A stretch of 64,000 nucleotides of DNA. Origin: Ceratothoa steindachneri. Its lineage: Eukaryota > Arthropoda > Malacostraca > Isopoda > Cymothoidae. The stretch spans positions 149,606,779 to 149,670,778 of the forward strand of contig OZ018331.1 in the NCBI GenBank assembly GCA_963969495.1, in the 5' to 3' direction. The notes beneath the pieces were generated by a model that was not told where the DNA came from, did not search any database, and was given only the letters and a program-made list of their open reading frames with translations. Below, piece after piece: positions 22,923 to 33,815 of this stretch; within the stretch, counting starts at the first letter, position 1; each line of letters opens with the position of its first letter. A program made the translations under genes and the position numbers.

Positions 22923-23550
22923 GCCAAAGCCGATAGAAATTAGAGGTAGAATTTCAGTTCCTAATTCCGAGACCAAATATTATATTGGATTGATTCACAT
23001 TACTACTACGTTTGGACGATTAGTTATTCGTGATTTGTAAATTAATGATCCGTTCTTTGTTATATTGTATTGACTTGTATATAGTATATATTATATATTA
23101 TATTATCTAATATATGCATATATTATATAGTATAAATTTAAGTCGGCATTATATGAGTCTGGGAGCCATTGCCTGGTTATTACATTATTTTGAATAGCAT
23201 TATTTTATTTCTTAATAAACATTATTTTCTTAATCCATTTATTCTCTATGAATTAATTCTGTACCCGCGCACCATCAAAAGCGACGGAGAGTTGTCTTAA
23301 TGTTATTATTATCGAATTTATAATAATAAAATTTGGATTAATTCAATTTCAGATTTTGGCGCTTTAAAATGAATTCACTTTCACCTCGAAATCCACTTTG
23401 CAAAAGTTAACAAAAAAATAAACTGTTAATTATTAAATAATATTCATTGTATTTTGTGGGTTTCCTTTTTTAGTTGTTTATTTTCCGTCTCTTGAATTAT
23501 TTAAAGTTAGATCTCTCTCTCTCTCTTTAAAGTTGCTTATCCTATGTTGC
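22923..23550. other. AT-rich, no gene seen
   Basis: Contains a very AT-rich stretch at 23060-23135 with TATAT and ATTATAT runs, and a short CT run at 23510-23527. Confidence 0.4.
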
Positions 23551-23551
23551 T

Positions 23552-23703
23552 TACCAGGCGGCCATCAGCCAGGGCAAGCCCCAACTCCCCACCGTGTTGC
23601 CCAGACACGGTGGTAACCTGCCTAGTAAAAAGAATCAAGAGGGAGATTCGAAAGGCCGACCCAGCGATTGCAGGGCAAGCGCGCTAACCACTCTACTATT
23701 ACC
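23552..23703 (-). mobile_element. tRNA-derived SINE, minus strand
   Basis: On the minus strand, TAGAGTGGTTAGCGC (23695-23681) matches a pol III A box and CCTTTCGAATCTCC (23655-23642) a B box. They are spaced as in a tRNA, with TGCCCTGCAATCG between them, like a tRNA-Cys (GCA) anticodon arm. The B box is slightly degenerate and acceptor pairing is not evident, so this is a SINE head and not a tRNA gene. The body has a 9-bp hairpin, CCACCGTGT/ACACGGTGG, at about 23589-23613. Confidence 0.6.
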
Positions 23704-23883
23704 ATTAAAGTTTTCTTGAGAGAATTATTATCTTTCTTTGTTTCTCTATTTTATAATTTTATCTTTTCCTATCCTTTCTTTCTTCCTTTCCCCCCCCCCT
23801 ATTTTTTCACTCTCTTATCCTTATTTCCCCCTTTTTTCTTTACTCTTTGCCTTTTCCTCTTTCTTATTTTCGATGGCTTTTTT

Positions 23884-24147
23884 ATTACCTGTGGCGAAGC
23901 GCCAGGTCTAGGCGTCACTTTTCTTTTCAAAAGGAGTAAAGTTCATTTGTGCCCATTTAGAGCCATGGCATGAGACATAGGGTTATTCACCCTGTAGATT
24001 TCAAATCTGCCATTGGATTTGGTGCCATCTAGTGGCAGAAGCCTCATTGAGCCATTGAAAGGCACTTGTAAGAGATTTGAACCACGGGAAACCATGAATG
24101 CAATGACCATTTATCATCTTATCACAAAACACCGCCGGTCAGTGGAG
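23884..24147 (-). repeat. Dispersed repeat B, copy 2
   Basis: Inverse copy of 7015-7300. GAAGCGCCAGGTCTAGGCGT marks one end and CATCTTATCACAAAACACCG the other. The two copies differ by scattered substitutions and small gaps. Confidence 0.6.
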
Positions 24148-24244
24148 GCACTTTCCCTCTGGTCATCTTTTTATCCTCTTTTCTTCTTTATCTTTTTGTT
24201 CTGCTTTCATTTTTTTCCAATTGCTTTTTTCTTCTGTTTCCTTT

Positions 24245-24246
<2 letters not shown>

Positions 24247-24314
<68 letters not shown>
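24247..24314. repeat. (AT)n microsatellite
   Basis: About 33 uninterrupted units in a pyrimidine-rich stretch (24150-24400). Confidence 0.96.
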
Positions 24315-24317
<3 letters not shown>

Positions 24318-24399
24318 CTTTGCTTTATCTTTTTGTACGTTTTACTTTTCCATTTGTTCTTCTTCTTATATCTTTTTATTCTTTTATATTCTTTTCGCA

Positions 24400-25370
24400 A
24401 TAAATGGGCGCTGTTATGCTTCTAAATTATAAGGTAGATAAACCCAGTAGGAGATGGGTAGGCCTATATTCAATAAATGTTTAGTAGGTAGAGAGAGAGA
24501 TTATGTCAATAGGCCTTCTAAAAGTAAATCGGAGCAGTCTTAGTTTGTAAACTACTTCAAGGCAAGTTATCTATTCATGGGATTCTTATACTGACCAAAA
24601 GTGTCACACCAAAGCGTTTCCCTTTATTTCCTCAATGGATGGATTCTTACAATAGGAGGAAAGGGGAGGGGGGGTCTTGAACCTGCTCTCCAACCACGAA
24701 AGTATATTTGGTCTACGTAGAGATAATAAAGAAAAGTACTTGGAATTCTCCTTTCGTTTGGCATGTTTTTTTTCTCATTATTTGAGTGTTTGTTGTTCAT
24801 GTTATTTGTTTTTAAATTTACATTTTATTTTAGCCATTTGATTGTTATAAATTAATATTTTATATTCGTATACTAATTGTTTTTAAATTAATATTGTCTT
24901 AATGTTAATTAAGTCGTAAAAGTCTCTCTATAAACATGGAAAAATAGGTACCGAGCTTGAAATTGGGTTCAGTTGTTAAAAGGTGGAAGCCAATTTACTC
25001 GGATTAGCCAGTGGCAAATAGTTCAATACCCTTTATCCCTGGTCTAATTAGTCAAACTGGTGTTAGGTACTCGATGGTACAATTAAACTGTACAGCAAAT
25101 TTCAGTGTCAAGAAAATAACTTAGAACTCATATAAATTTTATTATGAAGTTGAGTTTTGCTGGATTCGAATTTATAACAAAATTTCCCATCACGTAACAT
25201 TTTCTTGTAAATTTCCGATTCAATAATTATGCAATTGATACCTATTTGCACGATACCATAAATGTATTTCGCTCCCAAACCCAGATTAAACGTGTCATTG
25301 TAATTAATTCATGAATATATAATGAATCAGCATGTTTGTTAGCATTATATAATGTATGAACCTACATTTT
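24400..25370. other. No gene seen
   Basis: AT-rich sequence without recognised feature. Confidence 0.4.
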
Positions 25371-25371
25371 A

Positions 25372-27160
25372 GTATTTACTTCTTCGTTTGTAAGATGCCT
25401 CAGATGTGTCACTCTTCAGGTTCCAGCAGGAGTCAGCCAGCATAGCAGGGCTCCATTTTCTATTTTACCTGTTTTCCATTGATGCTATTATTTGATAGAA
25501 CCTCTCTCCATGTTCATTACTCACATCTCCTGCATTCTCTGGGAAGAAGGACATATGAGAATGAAGAAAGTGTATCTTCAGTGACATATTGCATCCGAGA
25601 TCTTGGTAGCACTTGATTAGGCTCTCCACTATACGCTCTTGCTTGGCCCCTTAGTGCCTTTCCAGAAGACCTTTGAATGCAAGCCAGGCCGCTAGCTCAG
25701 TTTCATCCATTGTTGCCTCGAAGTCCTCATCATCTCTAAGTTGACGAATCTGAAGGCCTACGAATATGCCTTCTTTAATCTTGGCATCACTTGTTTTAGG
25801 GAAGATCGCTTTGAGGTAATTGAAACATGGCTTGTTATGTTGCCGTGCTTCGGTAAATTGATTCATTAGGCTTAGTTTTATAGGCATTAGTGGTAAAATG
25901 GCTCTCTCCTTCTTAACTAGTGGCTCATGAATACATTATGGCTTCCAGGCGTCATAGTTTCCCGAGCTGACCATTCTGAGCGTACATAATGTTCTGATCT
26001 GGCCCTACTCTCCCACTTGCAAAGGATGCACATAAACTTGGTGTATCCAGTTTGTAGCCCATTAAGTATGGCTACTACTTTCAAGTCCGCACAAATTAGC
26101 CACCCATGCTCTTTGTAACTTATGCGGTCTAGAATAAAATCAAGGTTCTCATATGTCTTTCTTAAAATGACTGAGTGAGCAACTGGAACTGAAGGAATGG
26201 TGTTCCCAATGTGCAACATAACCGTTTTTATGTTGTAAAGGGACGCATCTATGAATATCCTACACTCATTTCGTTCATAGGTCAGCTCAAGGGCAATGAA
26301 TAAGCCTCTGATATCATTACAATAAATCAAGTTGTTTTCAAAAGTGAAGAATCGCTGTGGATCTGCAGAACGCTTCCTAAATACTGTAATTCTTCGAGCA
26401 TGTTCATCCAACAGGTTCCATTGTTGCAGACGTGAGCCCAGGAGTTCACTCTGTTGCTTAGTAAGTGTTAGATCACGAACTAGATCATTGAGTTCTGGTT
26501 GGGTGATGAGGTGTGGTTTCTCATCAGATTGAAACTGTGCCACTTATCGTGTATCTTGATATTCGGAGTCGTCTGAGTTGCTTTTCATCGCTTGATAGTT
26601 CATAGGGCTTCTGTGCTACAGAAATAACACTACAATGTCATACTGAGCGAATAACAGACTGAAGATCTGGATACATGATAGGTCTTGCCTTTTCTGTTGC
26701 GACTTGCAGTGAAATAAAATAAAATCAGACTAAAAATGGATATTAATGGCTGGGATCACTTGCAGAAATAGTGGAAGTACAACATAGTATTTATTTTGAT
26801 CTTTTTAATTGATACATCTTTTGAAAGTACATTAAAGACCAGGAAAGAAAACACATTGAATACCCAGCTTTAAGACCTGTTAAGCAGAAGTAGCAATCGT
26901 TGAATGGTCCTTTGGCTCCCTCCAGACCATTAGTACGCCAAACATGAGGCCAGGCCCTTTGCCTTTCACTCAGGCAGAATGGGAACTTGTACACCTGACA
27001 CAACATATGTGAGGTGCCCAGCGTTTGTCTTGGTCACTCACTCTACATCCAAACTACAGCTCATAAAGTTTCTTCACATGTTTAGTCGTCTCATGTATCG
27101 TCTTAATGTAACTGATCCACATCTATAACAGAAACTATCTGGGGAATTTTTGCATTCTCT
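25372..27160 (-). pseudogene. Conserved uncharacterised protein family, copy 1, broken
   Basis: I recognise this as a protein family common in arthropod genomes, usually annotated only as uncharacterised. Read on the minus strand: an N-terminal Cys-containing part SFCYRCGSVTLRR (about 27138-27100), a segment with NDCYFC (about 26890), then LNDLVRDLTLTKQQSELLGS (about 26490-26430), LIYCNDI, RIFIDASLYNIKTVMLH (about 26265-26215), LICADLKVVAILNG and FMCILCKWESR. After a frameshift near 25920 come DAKIKEGIFVGLQIR, NMSLKIHFLHSH (25590-25555), NEHGERF and MLADSCWNLK, ending near 25372. There are stops at 25651 and near 25475, and probably more upstream. No introns are evident, which suggests a transposon or retrocopy. 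The pairing of an acidic residue with two CxxC-like motifs could fit a transposase fold, but function is unknown. Confidence 0.7.
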
Positions 27161-28660
27161 AGACATTTTAGCTCTCTCTCCTGTAAAGAAAAAAGACTGT
27201 AGTATGTGAAATAGAATATAAATAGTAACAACAACAAATATTAAATAAAAAGTAAAAATAGGAAGCAATTATAGTAAGTTACAAAATTATCAAGCGTTAC
27301 ATAATAATTACCACGGATTTGAACCTACATAACTAAGGTAAGTCAGATGGTAATTTACGAGCAATTGGAGGGTCGCAGAAAGAGACAGATGTTATATTCA
27401 TGATTTACGTAAAAAATACCCCTAGAAAAGGTTATTTTCATTTCTGTTTTTTTGCATTGTTGTACAAGTGTTATCGATCCAATTTGTCATGTGTGAATGA
27501 TTATAAGAAGTAGGCCAGCGGCGTATGACTCAATTATTAATCTATTTTACATTTTAGTCAATCGAACTGATATGGGCGTATCAGGTAGGCCAGTATATTC
27601 CAATACCTGTTTTTCCAGGACCAATTAATCTTAAGATTAATAGGGCTGCACAAAGTTTCTATATCATCGCCAAATTTCTTTTTTCCAAAGACGTTATTTG
27701 CTCCCATTTTCAGATTTAACGTTTGTTTGTATTTATATTTATCTTTTTTCTTGTATTGTTTTTTTTTTCCTATTTTTGTTATTTGAAGTTCTGACAAACT
27801 AGTTCTATTTCAAAGGTCATCCCACGTCTTGGGGTATTGTGTCTTGTAGATGGGATGTAAAGCTGACTGGAATAAAGGCTGATTGTCAAGCATCAATCAG
27901 TAAAAACTTGCAAAAATAATTCCAATTTTCCATTCTTTTCAATTATAATAGGTACACCTTTCCATTCCACGAATCTTACCCTATTTTACAATTTTAGGAA
28001 TCTCCCTATTCAATTTCAAGATTCACCCCTACTTTAGGATTTCGTTCTTTGAATCCATCTCTCTCCTCTTTCACCTCCAGACTCTTGTAGCCCGATTCCA
28101 AGAATCCGACCTCTTTTAGACGTTTCCGACGCAGAGCCAAGGGTCATATAAGTCCTTGGTGTCTCCTCTATCTCTAATCTAATCTCGCGGTCATAAGCGA
28201 AGATCGTGAGGGGTATACGCGATTTAAGGTATCCCCGTTGATGAAACGTTTGCTCGTCCATTTACAAAAGCCCCACTTTCATCTCTCAGCTGAGAAGTGA
28301 GCAAGATCGCCTCAATTGGTAGAGGAGAATGATGGATAATGTGATTAGATGGCAGTTTAGCAGAAGAAGAAGCTATAAGTAGCAATGAAGCAACAAGTTG
28401 AGAGCCTCGCGAAATGCAAGCTTGCAACTGATCGAAAGGATACCAGAATTTGGAGGAGGAAAATAGAGAAAGTTTCTTCTCTGTATTAGGAGTTTCGAGT
28501 TTAGATTTTGGGCTGGGTGAGATTACCTTCACCTTTTGGTGATATTTTGGCTTTAGGTCTTGCTCTGGGGGAATTTTCTTCTCTCTTTTTTTTTGCTTCA
28601 TTTGGGAGGGATCATCGTAACTTCTGAAAGATTAAGAAGGCGAAAAATTATGGCTACGCG
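27161..28660. other. No recognised gene
   Basis: Frames at 27558-27797 (-), 28034-28261 (-) and 28224-28601 (-) are low-complexity or unremarkable, and none has a motif I can name. Confidence 0.4.
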
Positions 28661-28667
28661 TACACAA

Positions 28668-28745
28668 AATGGTCGGTGGCACAGAATTGGAAAGGGCGTT
28701 GGACTTCTAATATCTGTATCGCGTTCAAGCTTCAGCGAGAGCGGA
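28668..28745 (+). mobile_element. tRNA-Arg-like SINE head
   Basis: TGGCACAGAATTGG (28677-28690) is an A-box-like sequence. GGGCGTTGGACTTCTAAT (28694-28711) resembles the anticodon arm of tRNA-Arg with anticodon TCT at 28706-28708. GCGTTCAAGCTTC (28731-28743) is B-box-like. The 3' side of the anticodon stem and the acceptor stem do not pair, so it is not a working tRNA. Confidence 0.5.
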
Positions 28746-28899
28746 CAGAAAAACTTCAGCATTTGGAAAGAGATGACCGCCTATTGGCGCACGCGCTTTC
28801 CCGTAGGGGTAGTTAGTAATTCCTTACCAATTAAATCACAATGATTTTTAATATGAGGGTAAGGTAGCATTTCTTACAACTTATCTAAATCATTAGTCT

Positions 28900-29580
28900 T
28901 TTTAGTAGCTTCTTTTATGTATATTTCCTCCTCTCACATTAAAAATCGTGATTTCACCAATAAACTTAATTCTCATAATCTCAACTTCAAATTTAAAATG
29001 GTCAAATTTGATGTTGTAACCATGTTTACTAATGTTATTGTACATATTAACATATTAACCCATTCTAGTCTATGTATGTGTACAATGGGCTTTTGGATAC
29101 TACATATACTGGAATAACTTTGATAAGCTCTAGTGTTTTTTTTTATCCTTTATTTTGTGGTATGTTAACTTTGTATTCCAAATTGTTCCTTTAGCTTCAA
29201 TTCTGAATTCTTTTCCCATCGCTTTGGAATGGGCAAAGGAAACCCTGTTTCCCTTTTGTTGGTATTTATATATGTATTTTTAAAATCTAAACTCATTCCT
29301 CTCATCCGCCCCTAGAAATATTATCTGTTACATCTACGTTGATGATATTATTATTCAAATAGTCAAAAAAATCCCCTTCTTAAATTATAGAGTTAGTGAG
29401 GATTTATTACGCGTTTGTTTATTTATCGGTTTGTTTGAGTGACGTCAGATTTTCCCCTTATAATATTATGCATTTATTTCTCTTGTTTGTTCTTACTGTC
29501 TCCGAAGATATAAGCACGAAAGCACTTTGGGTTTGTTATCTTTCTTTTTGTCTAAATAAAAAACATTTTTAAGTAAATTT
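28900..29580 (+). pseudogene. Penelope-like RT fragment
   Basis: Several Penelope RT blocks occur in order: FDVVTMFTNV (29007-29036), GMGKGNPVS (from 29226, same frame), and, after a stop and frameshift, CYIYVDDIII with the catalytic YVDD at 29335-29346. The coding sequence then breaks off at about 29350 into a short piece of repeat C (29345-29400). The 3'-type sequence GAAGATATAAGCACGAAAGC follows near 29503. The GIY-YIG domain is missing. Both active-site aspartates of the YVDD box survive, but the gene is interrupted. Confidence 0.75.
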
Positions 29581-29825
29581 AATCAATTATACAGTTGCCA
29601 TTTTGTTGTTCTATTAAAAAAAAGAGGCTATTGACTAAGACAAGGATAGCCTAGTACTGGAGATAAGCGAATTTTGACAAGAATGAAAATGTTAGACCTG
29701 GTTAAACAGAGTAGTGATAGCCGAACTAAGGTAGCCTAGTCTTCATTTATTGCTCAATAGGGAAAGGTGTGCTGGTAACCATAAATATTTCCATGACGAT
29801 TCTTATTTTTTAAAAAGCTTTTTTA
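29581..29825. other. No gene seen
   Basis: AT-rich spacer. TAGCCTAGT occurs twice (about 29648 and 29731). Confidence 0.35.
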
Positions 29826-30455
29826 CGTCGGGAGTTCCCGGCTCTGCTCTTCTGGACTTCCCGGCTCTCCTCTTCTGGACTTCCCGGCTCTTCTCGTCGG
29901 AATTTCCCGACTCACCTTATCGAATTTCCCGGCTCTCCAGGTCGTGATTTCCAGGCTCTCCCCGTCGGATCTTCCCGGCTATCCTCGACTTGATTTCTCG
30001 GCTATCCTCGTCGGGCTTTCATGGCTATCCTCGTCGGAATTTCCCGGCTCTCGTCGTGATTTCCCGGCTCTCGTCATGATTTCCAGGCTTTCCTCGTCGG
30101 GATTTTCCGGTATCGTCGTCAAGATTTCCAGGCTCTCCTCGTCATGATTTCCTGGTGTCCTCGTCGGGATTTTCCGGCTCTACTCGTCGGGAATACCAAC
30201 ATCTCCTCGTCGCGATTCCCGGCTCCCGTCGGGATTTCTCTGCTCTTATCGTCGGAATTTTCCGGCTCTCCTCCTCCTATTTCTTTCTCGGTTCTCGTCG
30301 GAATTTTCCGGCTCTCTTCGTCTAGATTTTCCGATTCTACTCGTCAGGATTTCACGGCTCTCTTCCTCAGTATTTTCCGGCTCTCGTCGGTGTTTCCCAG
30401 CTCTCTTCGTCGGGATTTCTTGGCTCTCTTCCTCAGTATTTTCGTGTATCGTCTC
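29826..30455. repeat. About 23-25-bp degenerate minisatellite
   Basis: Roughly 25 units around TTTCCCGGCTCTCCTCGTCGG. GC-rich compared with the flanks. The SRLSSS-like peptides in three frames are by-products. Confidence 0.9.
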
Positions 30456-30483
30456 GTCCCCAATATTTGGGGTTCTTTTTTAT

Positions 30484-30925
30484 AGCAACATTTAAAGTTA
30501 AGGTCTTCTATAGGAATAGTTATGGTCGAGGTCTGTCGACGCAGCAATTATGGACAGTATTAGGGTTTTTTGACAGTTATAGCAGCATTTCTTTTAGTTT
30601 GTTATAGCAATAATTAAGTTTTTACTTAGAGGTGCTAACTGTTATGCACTTTATGGTACTGTTTATGATTTAAGTATCTTGGGCATTAATTAGGCAGTGT
30701 TTAGGTTTGAAGTATGTAATGGCAGCATTTAGAGTTGAGGCTGTTTGAGAACTTATGTCACTTTAGGTCTGAGGTCAGTTATATCAGTTCTTCAGGTTAA
30801 TGTTAGTTGTTGCCATATTTAGGGCTAAGAACTGTTATGGCAGTATGTAGAGAAGTATTTGAGGTTGGTGTCCTTTATAATAGTATAATGGTGCCTTTTT
30901 TATGGTTGGAGTTTGTTATGACAAT
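30484..30925. repeat. Old, very degenerate tandem repeat
   Basis: Recurring GTTATGGCAGCATTTAGG-like words with a spacing of about 40-60 bases. Strongly diverged; boundaries approximate. Confidence 0.45.
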
Positions 30926-30974
30926 CTTTCATATTACTTAAAGTTGTTGTTGTTGTTTTTTTTGGGGGGAGGGG

Positions 30975-31062
30975 GAGCCTAGCCGAGCGGAAACACCCAC
31001 TGCCTCCGACTTTAGTGAAGTTAAGCCCCATCTAGAGGGGTAGGGGGCTCAAGGGTGGAACA
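30975..31062 (+). other. 5S rRNA-like or SINE-like fragment
   Basis: CTCCGAC...GAAGTTAAGC (31003-31026) resembles the box A region of 5S rRNA genes, and GGCTCAAGGGTGG (31047-31059) sits where box C would be. The upstream TAGCCGAGCGG (30979-30990) could instead be a tRNA-type A box. It is too diverged for a working gene; 5S pseudogene or SINE head are the alternatives. Confidence 0.3.
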
Positions 31063-31595
31063 AGTTCTTAATTAATTTTCTTTTTACAAACGATGTATGG
31101 CAGCCGTGTAATCTCTAATGCATGTGTGGAAGGGGGGGGGGGCATCTTCCGCACTAGTGTTTTTGCCTCTACCCCCCTCCCCTTTCTCCCCTCTAAATAT
31201 TGTGTTTGAAGTTTGTTTTTCTTATACTCTTTTTTATTTTTTTAATGATTCATATCCATTTGTGCTCTGCCGTCCCCCGTTGGATTACCCAGTCCCGTTG
31301 CCTAACAATAAGAAAAGGAACCTCTTAATTATTACTGTTTAAAGCCCTATCCTCGCCTCCATTTTATTGCACCCTCTTTGGTGTTGGTCGCAGGATCCTG
31401 CCGGAGTGTGTTTCCCTTTTCTTGTTTTTTTACTTGTTTTGCTTTTGACGTCGCCTAGTATTAACTATAGATTGTGACAGCGACTTATGCCCCTGTAAGT
31501 AGTCGCCAGATGGGCGCTATAAACAAAATAACTGCTTAATTAAATCCCCCCTCCCCGAATTATTTATGGTGGCGATGGTTGTTCGTGCATGAAAC
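31063..31595. other. No gene seen
   Basis: Mixed sequence with poly-G runs (31132-31142). Short frame 31118-31342 has no motif. Confidence 0.4.
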
Positions 31596-31599
31596 CATC

Positions 31600-31725
31600 G
31601 TTTCATCGCTGTGGCATAAACCGTTGAGTTGGGCGTTCTCGCCATTGCGTGCGGGAACAAGTAGTCTCCTCTTCTGACTTCTCTGTGTAATTCCTCCCTC
31701 CCATTTTCACTTCACCGAAGGAGAG
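31600..31725 (+). repeat. Dispersed repeat E, copy 1
   Basis: Shares AGTAGTCTCCTCTTC and CCTCCCATTTTCA with copies at 33700-33815 (inverse), 48478-48590 and 50905-51040; a weaker copy lies at 59578-59645. Confidence 0.5.
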
Positions 31726-31954
31726 TCCAGGAGGCAAATATTCCCTATTTTTACGTATTGTCAAAGGGCGATCGGAGTGATGCTATTTCCTTTTCCGCTA
31801 AGAGAACTGGGCACTTTTGGGCACACGATGAATGCCAACAAAAGAATCCGAGGAGAGAAAATCCATGATTAACGCCTACATTTCAGTGGCGGGATTTGTG
31901 ACGTGGGTCTAAGACGACACATTTTTACTTTTCATCATCATCATCATCACTAAC

Positions 31955-32265
31955 TATAATTTAAGAAGGGGATTTTGGGGAGTATTTGAATAATAATTTC
32001 ATCTTAGTTTGGTTATGACTTATGTTTCTTTATCAAAGTTATTTCTAATAATTCTTTTATAATATCAAAAAACAAAATGGTGAAGTTCAGAAATAAATAT
32101 AAGTATCGAAATTTAGTTTCGAGTTCCTTTTTAAAATTAATATAATTGGCGAAGTTCAGAAAATTTATAAAAATTTAACCATGGCTGCTTTTTTTTAGAT
32201 TTTAAATTTGAATCTTAGTCGCGAAGCGCAAGCTTCCCTGCAGGGGGGGAGTGGCGAAGCCATTG
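31955..32265 (-). repeat. Dispersed repeat C, copy 2
   Basis: Inverse copy of 11105-11550, lacking some of the internal TTCTGAACTTCACCA units. It ends with AGTGGCGAAGCC. Confidence 0.65.
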
Positions 32266-32289
32266 CTTAGTATAATATTTACATTTTTT

Positions 32290-32545
32290 AATAAAAATCT
32301 TAGGAAGTTTTTTCCTTTCCGATTTATTTCTGAAAGTTTTATGAAGGTTTTCCTTTTAAAATTTTTTATAAAAAAAAATCTTAGAGAGGTTTTCCTTTTC
32401 CTATCTATTGATGAATAAAAGGTATTAAGAAGGTTTTCCTTTTCCTATTTATTGATGAATAAAAGTCTTAGGAAGGTTTTCCTTTTCCTATTTATTGATG
32501 AATAAAAGTCTTAGGAAGGTTTTCCTTCTCCTATTTGTTTTTTTT
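32290..32545. repeat. 43-bp tandem repeat, about 5-6 copies
   Basis: Units of AAGGTTTTCCTTTTCCTA, then TTGATGAATAAAAGTC, starting at 32430, 32473 and 32516. Earlier units are diverged. Confidence 0.93.
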
Positions 32546-32960
32546 ATTAAAAACCCTTAGATTGTTAAGCTTAAATAAAGACACTGAATACATCGCGAGA
32601 GACAAGAACTGAGACAAAACCTTTGTTGACTTTGTCTTCTTCCTTTGCAAATGGGATCAAATATGCATCGAAATGAGTTGGGATAAGGAAGGATAAAAGC
32701 CCCAATATTATTGAGTGATGGGTACAAACAAAGCTTGGATCAGAAATTTTCTCATCTCACACCTTCCCATCTCTTGAGGCAGTCATTTGTGCCGTCATCG
32801 GTCGACGACGTGGGAATGCAAACGAAGATTTTTCGTAGGGGGGTATTTTCGAGGCGCTTTTGAGGAAGACTATTTTGGGGGGTTTCTCTTCTGACTCCGC
32901 CATTCGTAAATTCCTGCGCGGGATAATTTGAGACGCTTCTCATTGAGGAAACTTCGCTTT
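32546..32960. other. No gene seen
   Basis: No recognised feature. Confidence 0.35.
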
Positions 32961-32964
32961 TTTT

Positions 32965-33165
32965 ATTGAAAGAGGTCGCGCACGAGGTAGGCCAAAGGCG
33001 AGATCACACACGAAGTAGGCCGCAGCAAAGGGTCGCACACGAGGAAGGCCACATGATAGGTCGCACATGAGGTATGGTCTAGGAGAGGTCGCTCATGAGG
33101 TAGGCTGCAGGCGAAATCGCGCAAGAGGTAGGCCGGCCACATGAGAGGTCGTGCACGAGGTACGA
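32965..33165. repeat. About 31-bp tandem repeat, 6-7 copies
   Basis: Units of GAGGTCGCACACGAGGTAGG with variable ends. The 104-codon minus-strand frame comes from the array. Confidence 0.85.
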
Positions 33166-33690
33166 CGCGAGAGTATGATGACGTGAGAACAAAGGCAAGA
33201 CGAGATGTGGTTTGCGGCGAGGTCAGAGGCTTAAGGAAATGACGCGGTGCCACTCCGAATGAAGATTCGTGATTCATATTGACTCGTGATCAACTGAGTC
33301 ACCGACTCGCACTGACTCACGAACGATTGTATCACAACCGATATGGTTGTGTCACAGCGGAACCCAACGTGGGCATAGCCTCAAAATATTTGAGAGACGT
33401 TTGTTGAGAAGTACCTCAAATAAGACGGTGCGCCGAAGCTAACGCATGCGCACAGACAGTTCCGCCCACATACGTCATCACACACATAAAAAAATACAAC
33501 ACCGATGAAGGGGGTTCTTATCCACACTCCCCTGACGTGAAAGAGTGACTTTCCCCTGCTCCATGGAGGTAAAGCTAATAGTACCACTATACCTCCTACA
33601 TTGACAGGGGCTTACCAGTTGTTGTCATTCTAATCTTTATGTGAATTCCATACAATGAGGGAACCTCGCCTCCACATGAACATATTGGGT
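33166..33690. other. No gene seen
   Basis: Contains ACTCGTGATCAACTGAGTCA and related ACTGACTCACGA words (33270-33330), and CCCAACGTGGG at about 33363-33373, which resembles a tRNA-Lys primer-binding site, but no LTR is visible. Confidence 0.3.
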
Positions 33691-33699
33691 GGCATAATT

Positions 33700-33815
33700 A
33701 ATAAGTTAGGGCAGGGAAAATAAGGGGAGGGAGCATCACCGTACGAGTCTAAAGAGGAGACTACTGGCAGTACTTAGGAGTAGGAATGCGCCCAACTCTA
33801 CCACTGGCAGAGAGA
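33700..33815 (-). repeat. Dispersed repeat E, copy 2
   Basis: Inverse orientation. GAGTCTAAAGAGGAGACTAC (33748-33767) and GCGCCCAACTC near 33790 match the other copies. Confidence 0.5.

Noticed and set aside
24013..24432. A 139-codon frame with YIYIYI core
   Set aside because: It runs through repeat B and the (AT)n tract; no independent support.
28677..28743. Functional tRNA-Arg (TCT) gene
   Set aside because: Anticodon stem is broken on its 3' side and no acceptor stem can be formed.
33350..33380. LTR retrotransposon primer-binding site (CCCAACGTGGG)
   Set aside because: Only a partial match to a tRNA-Lys-type site, with no LTR upstream and no gag or pol downstream.
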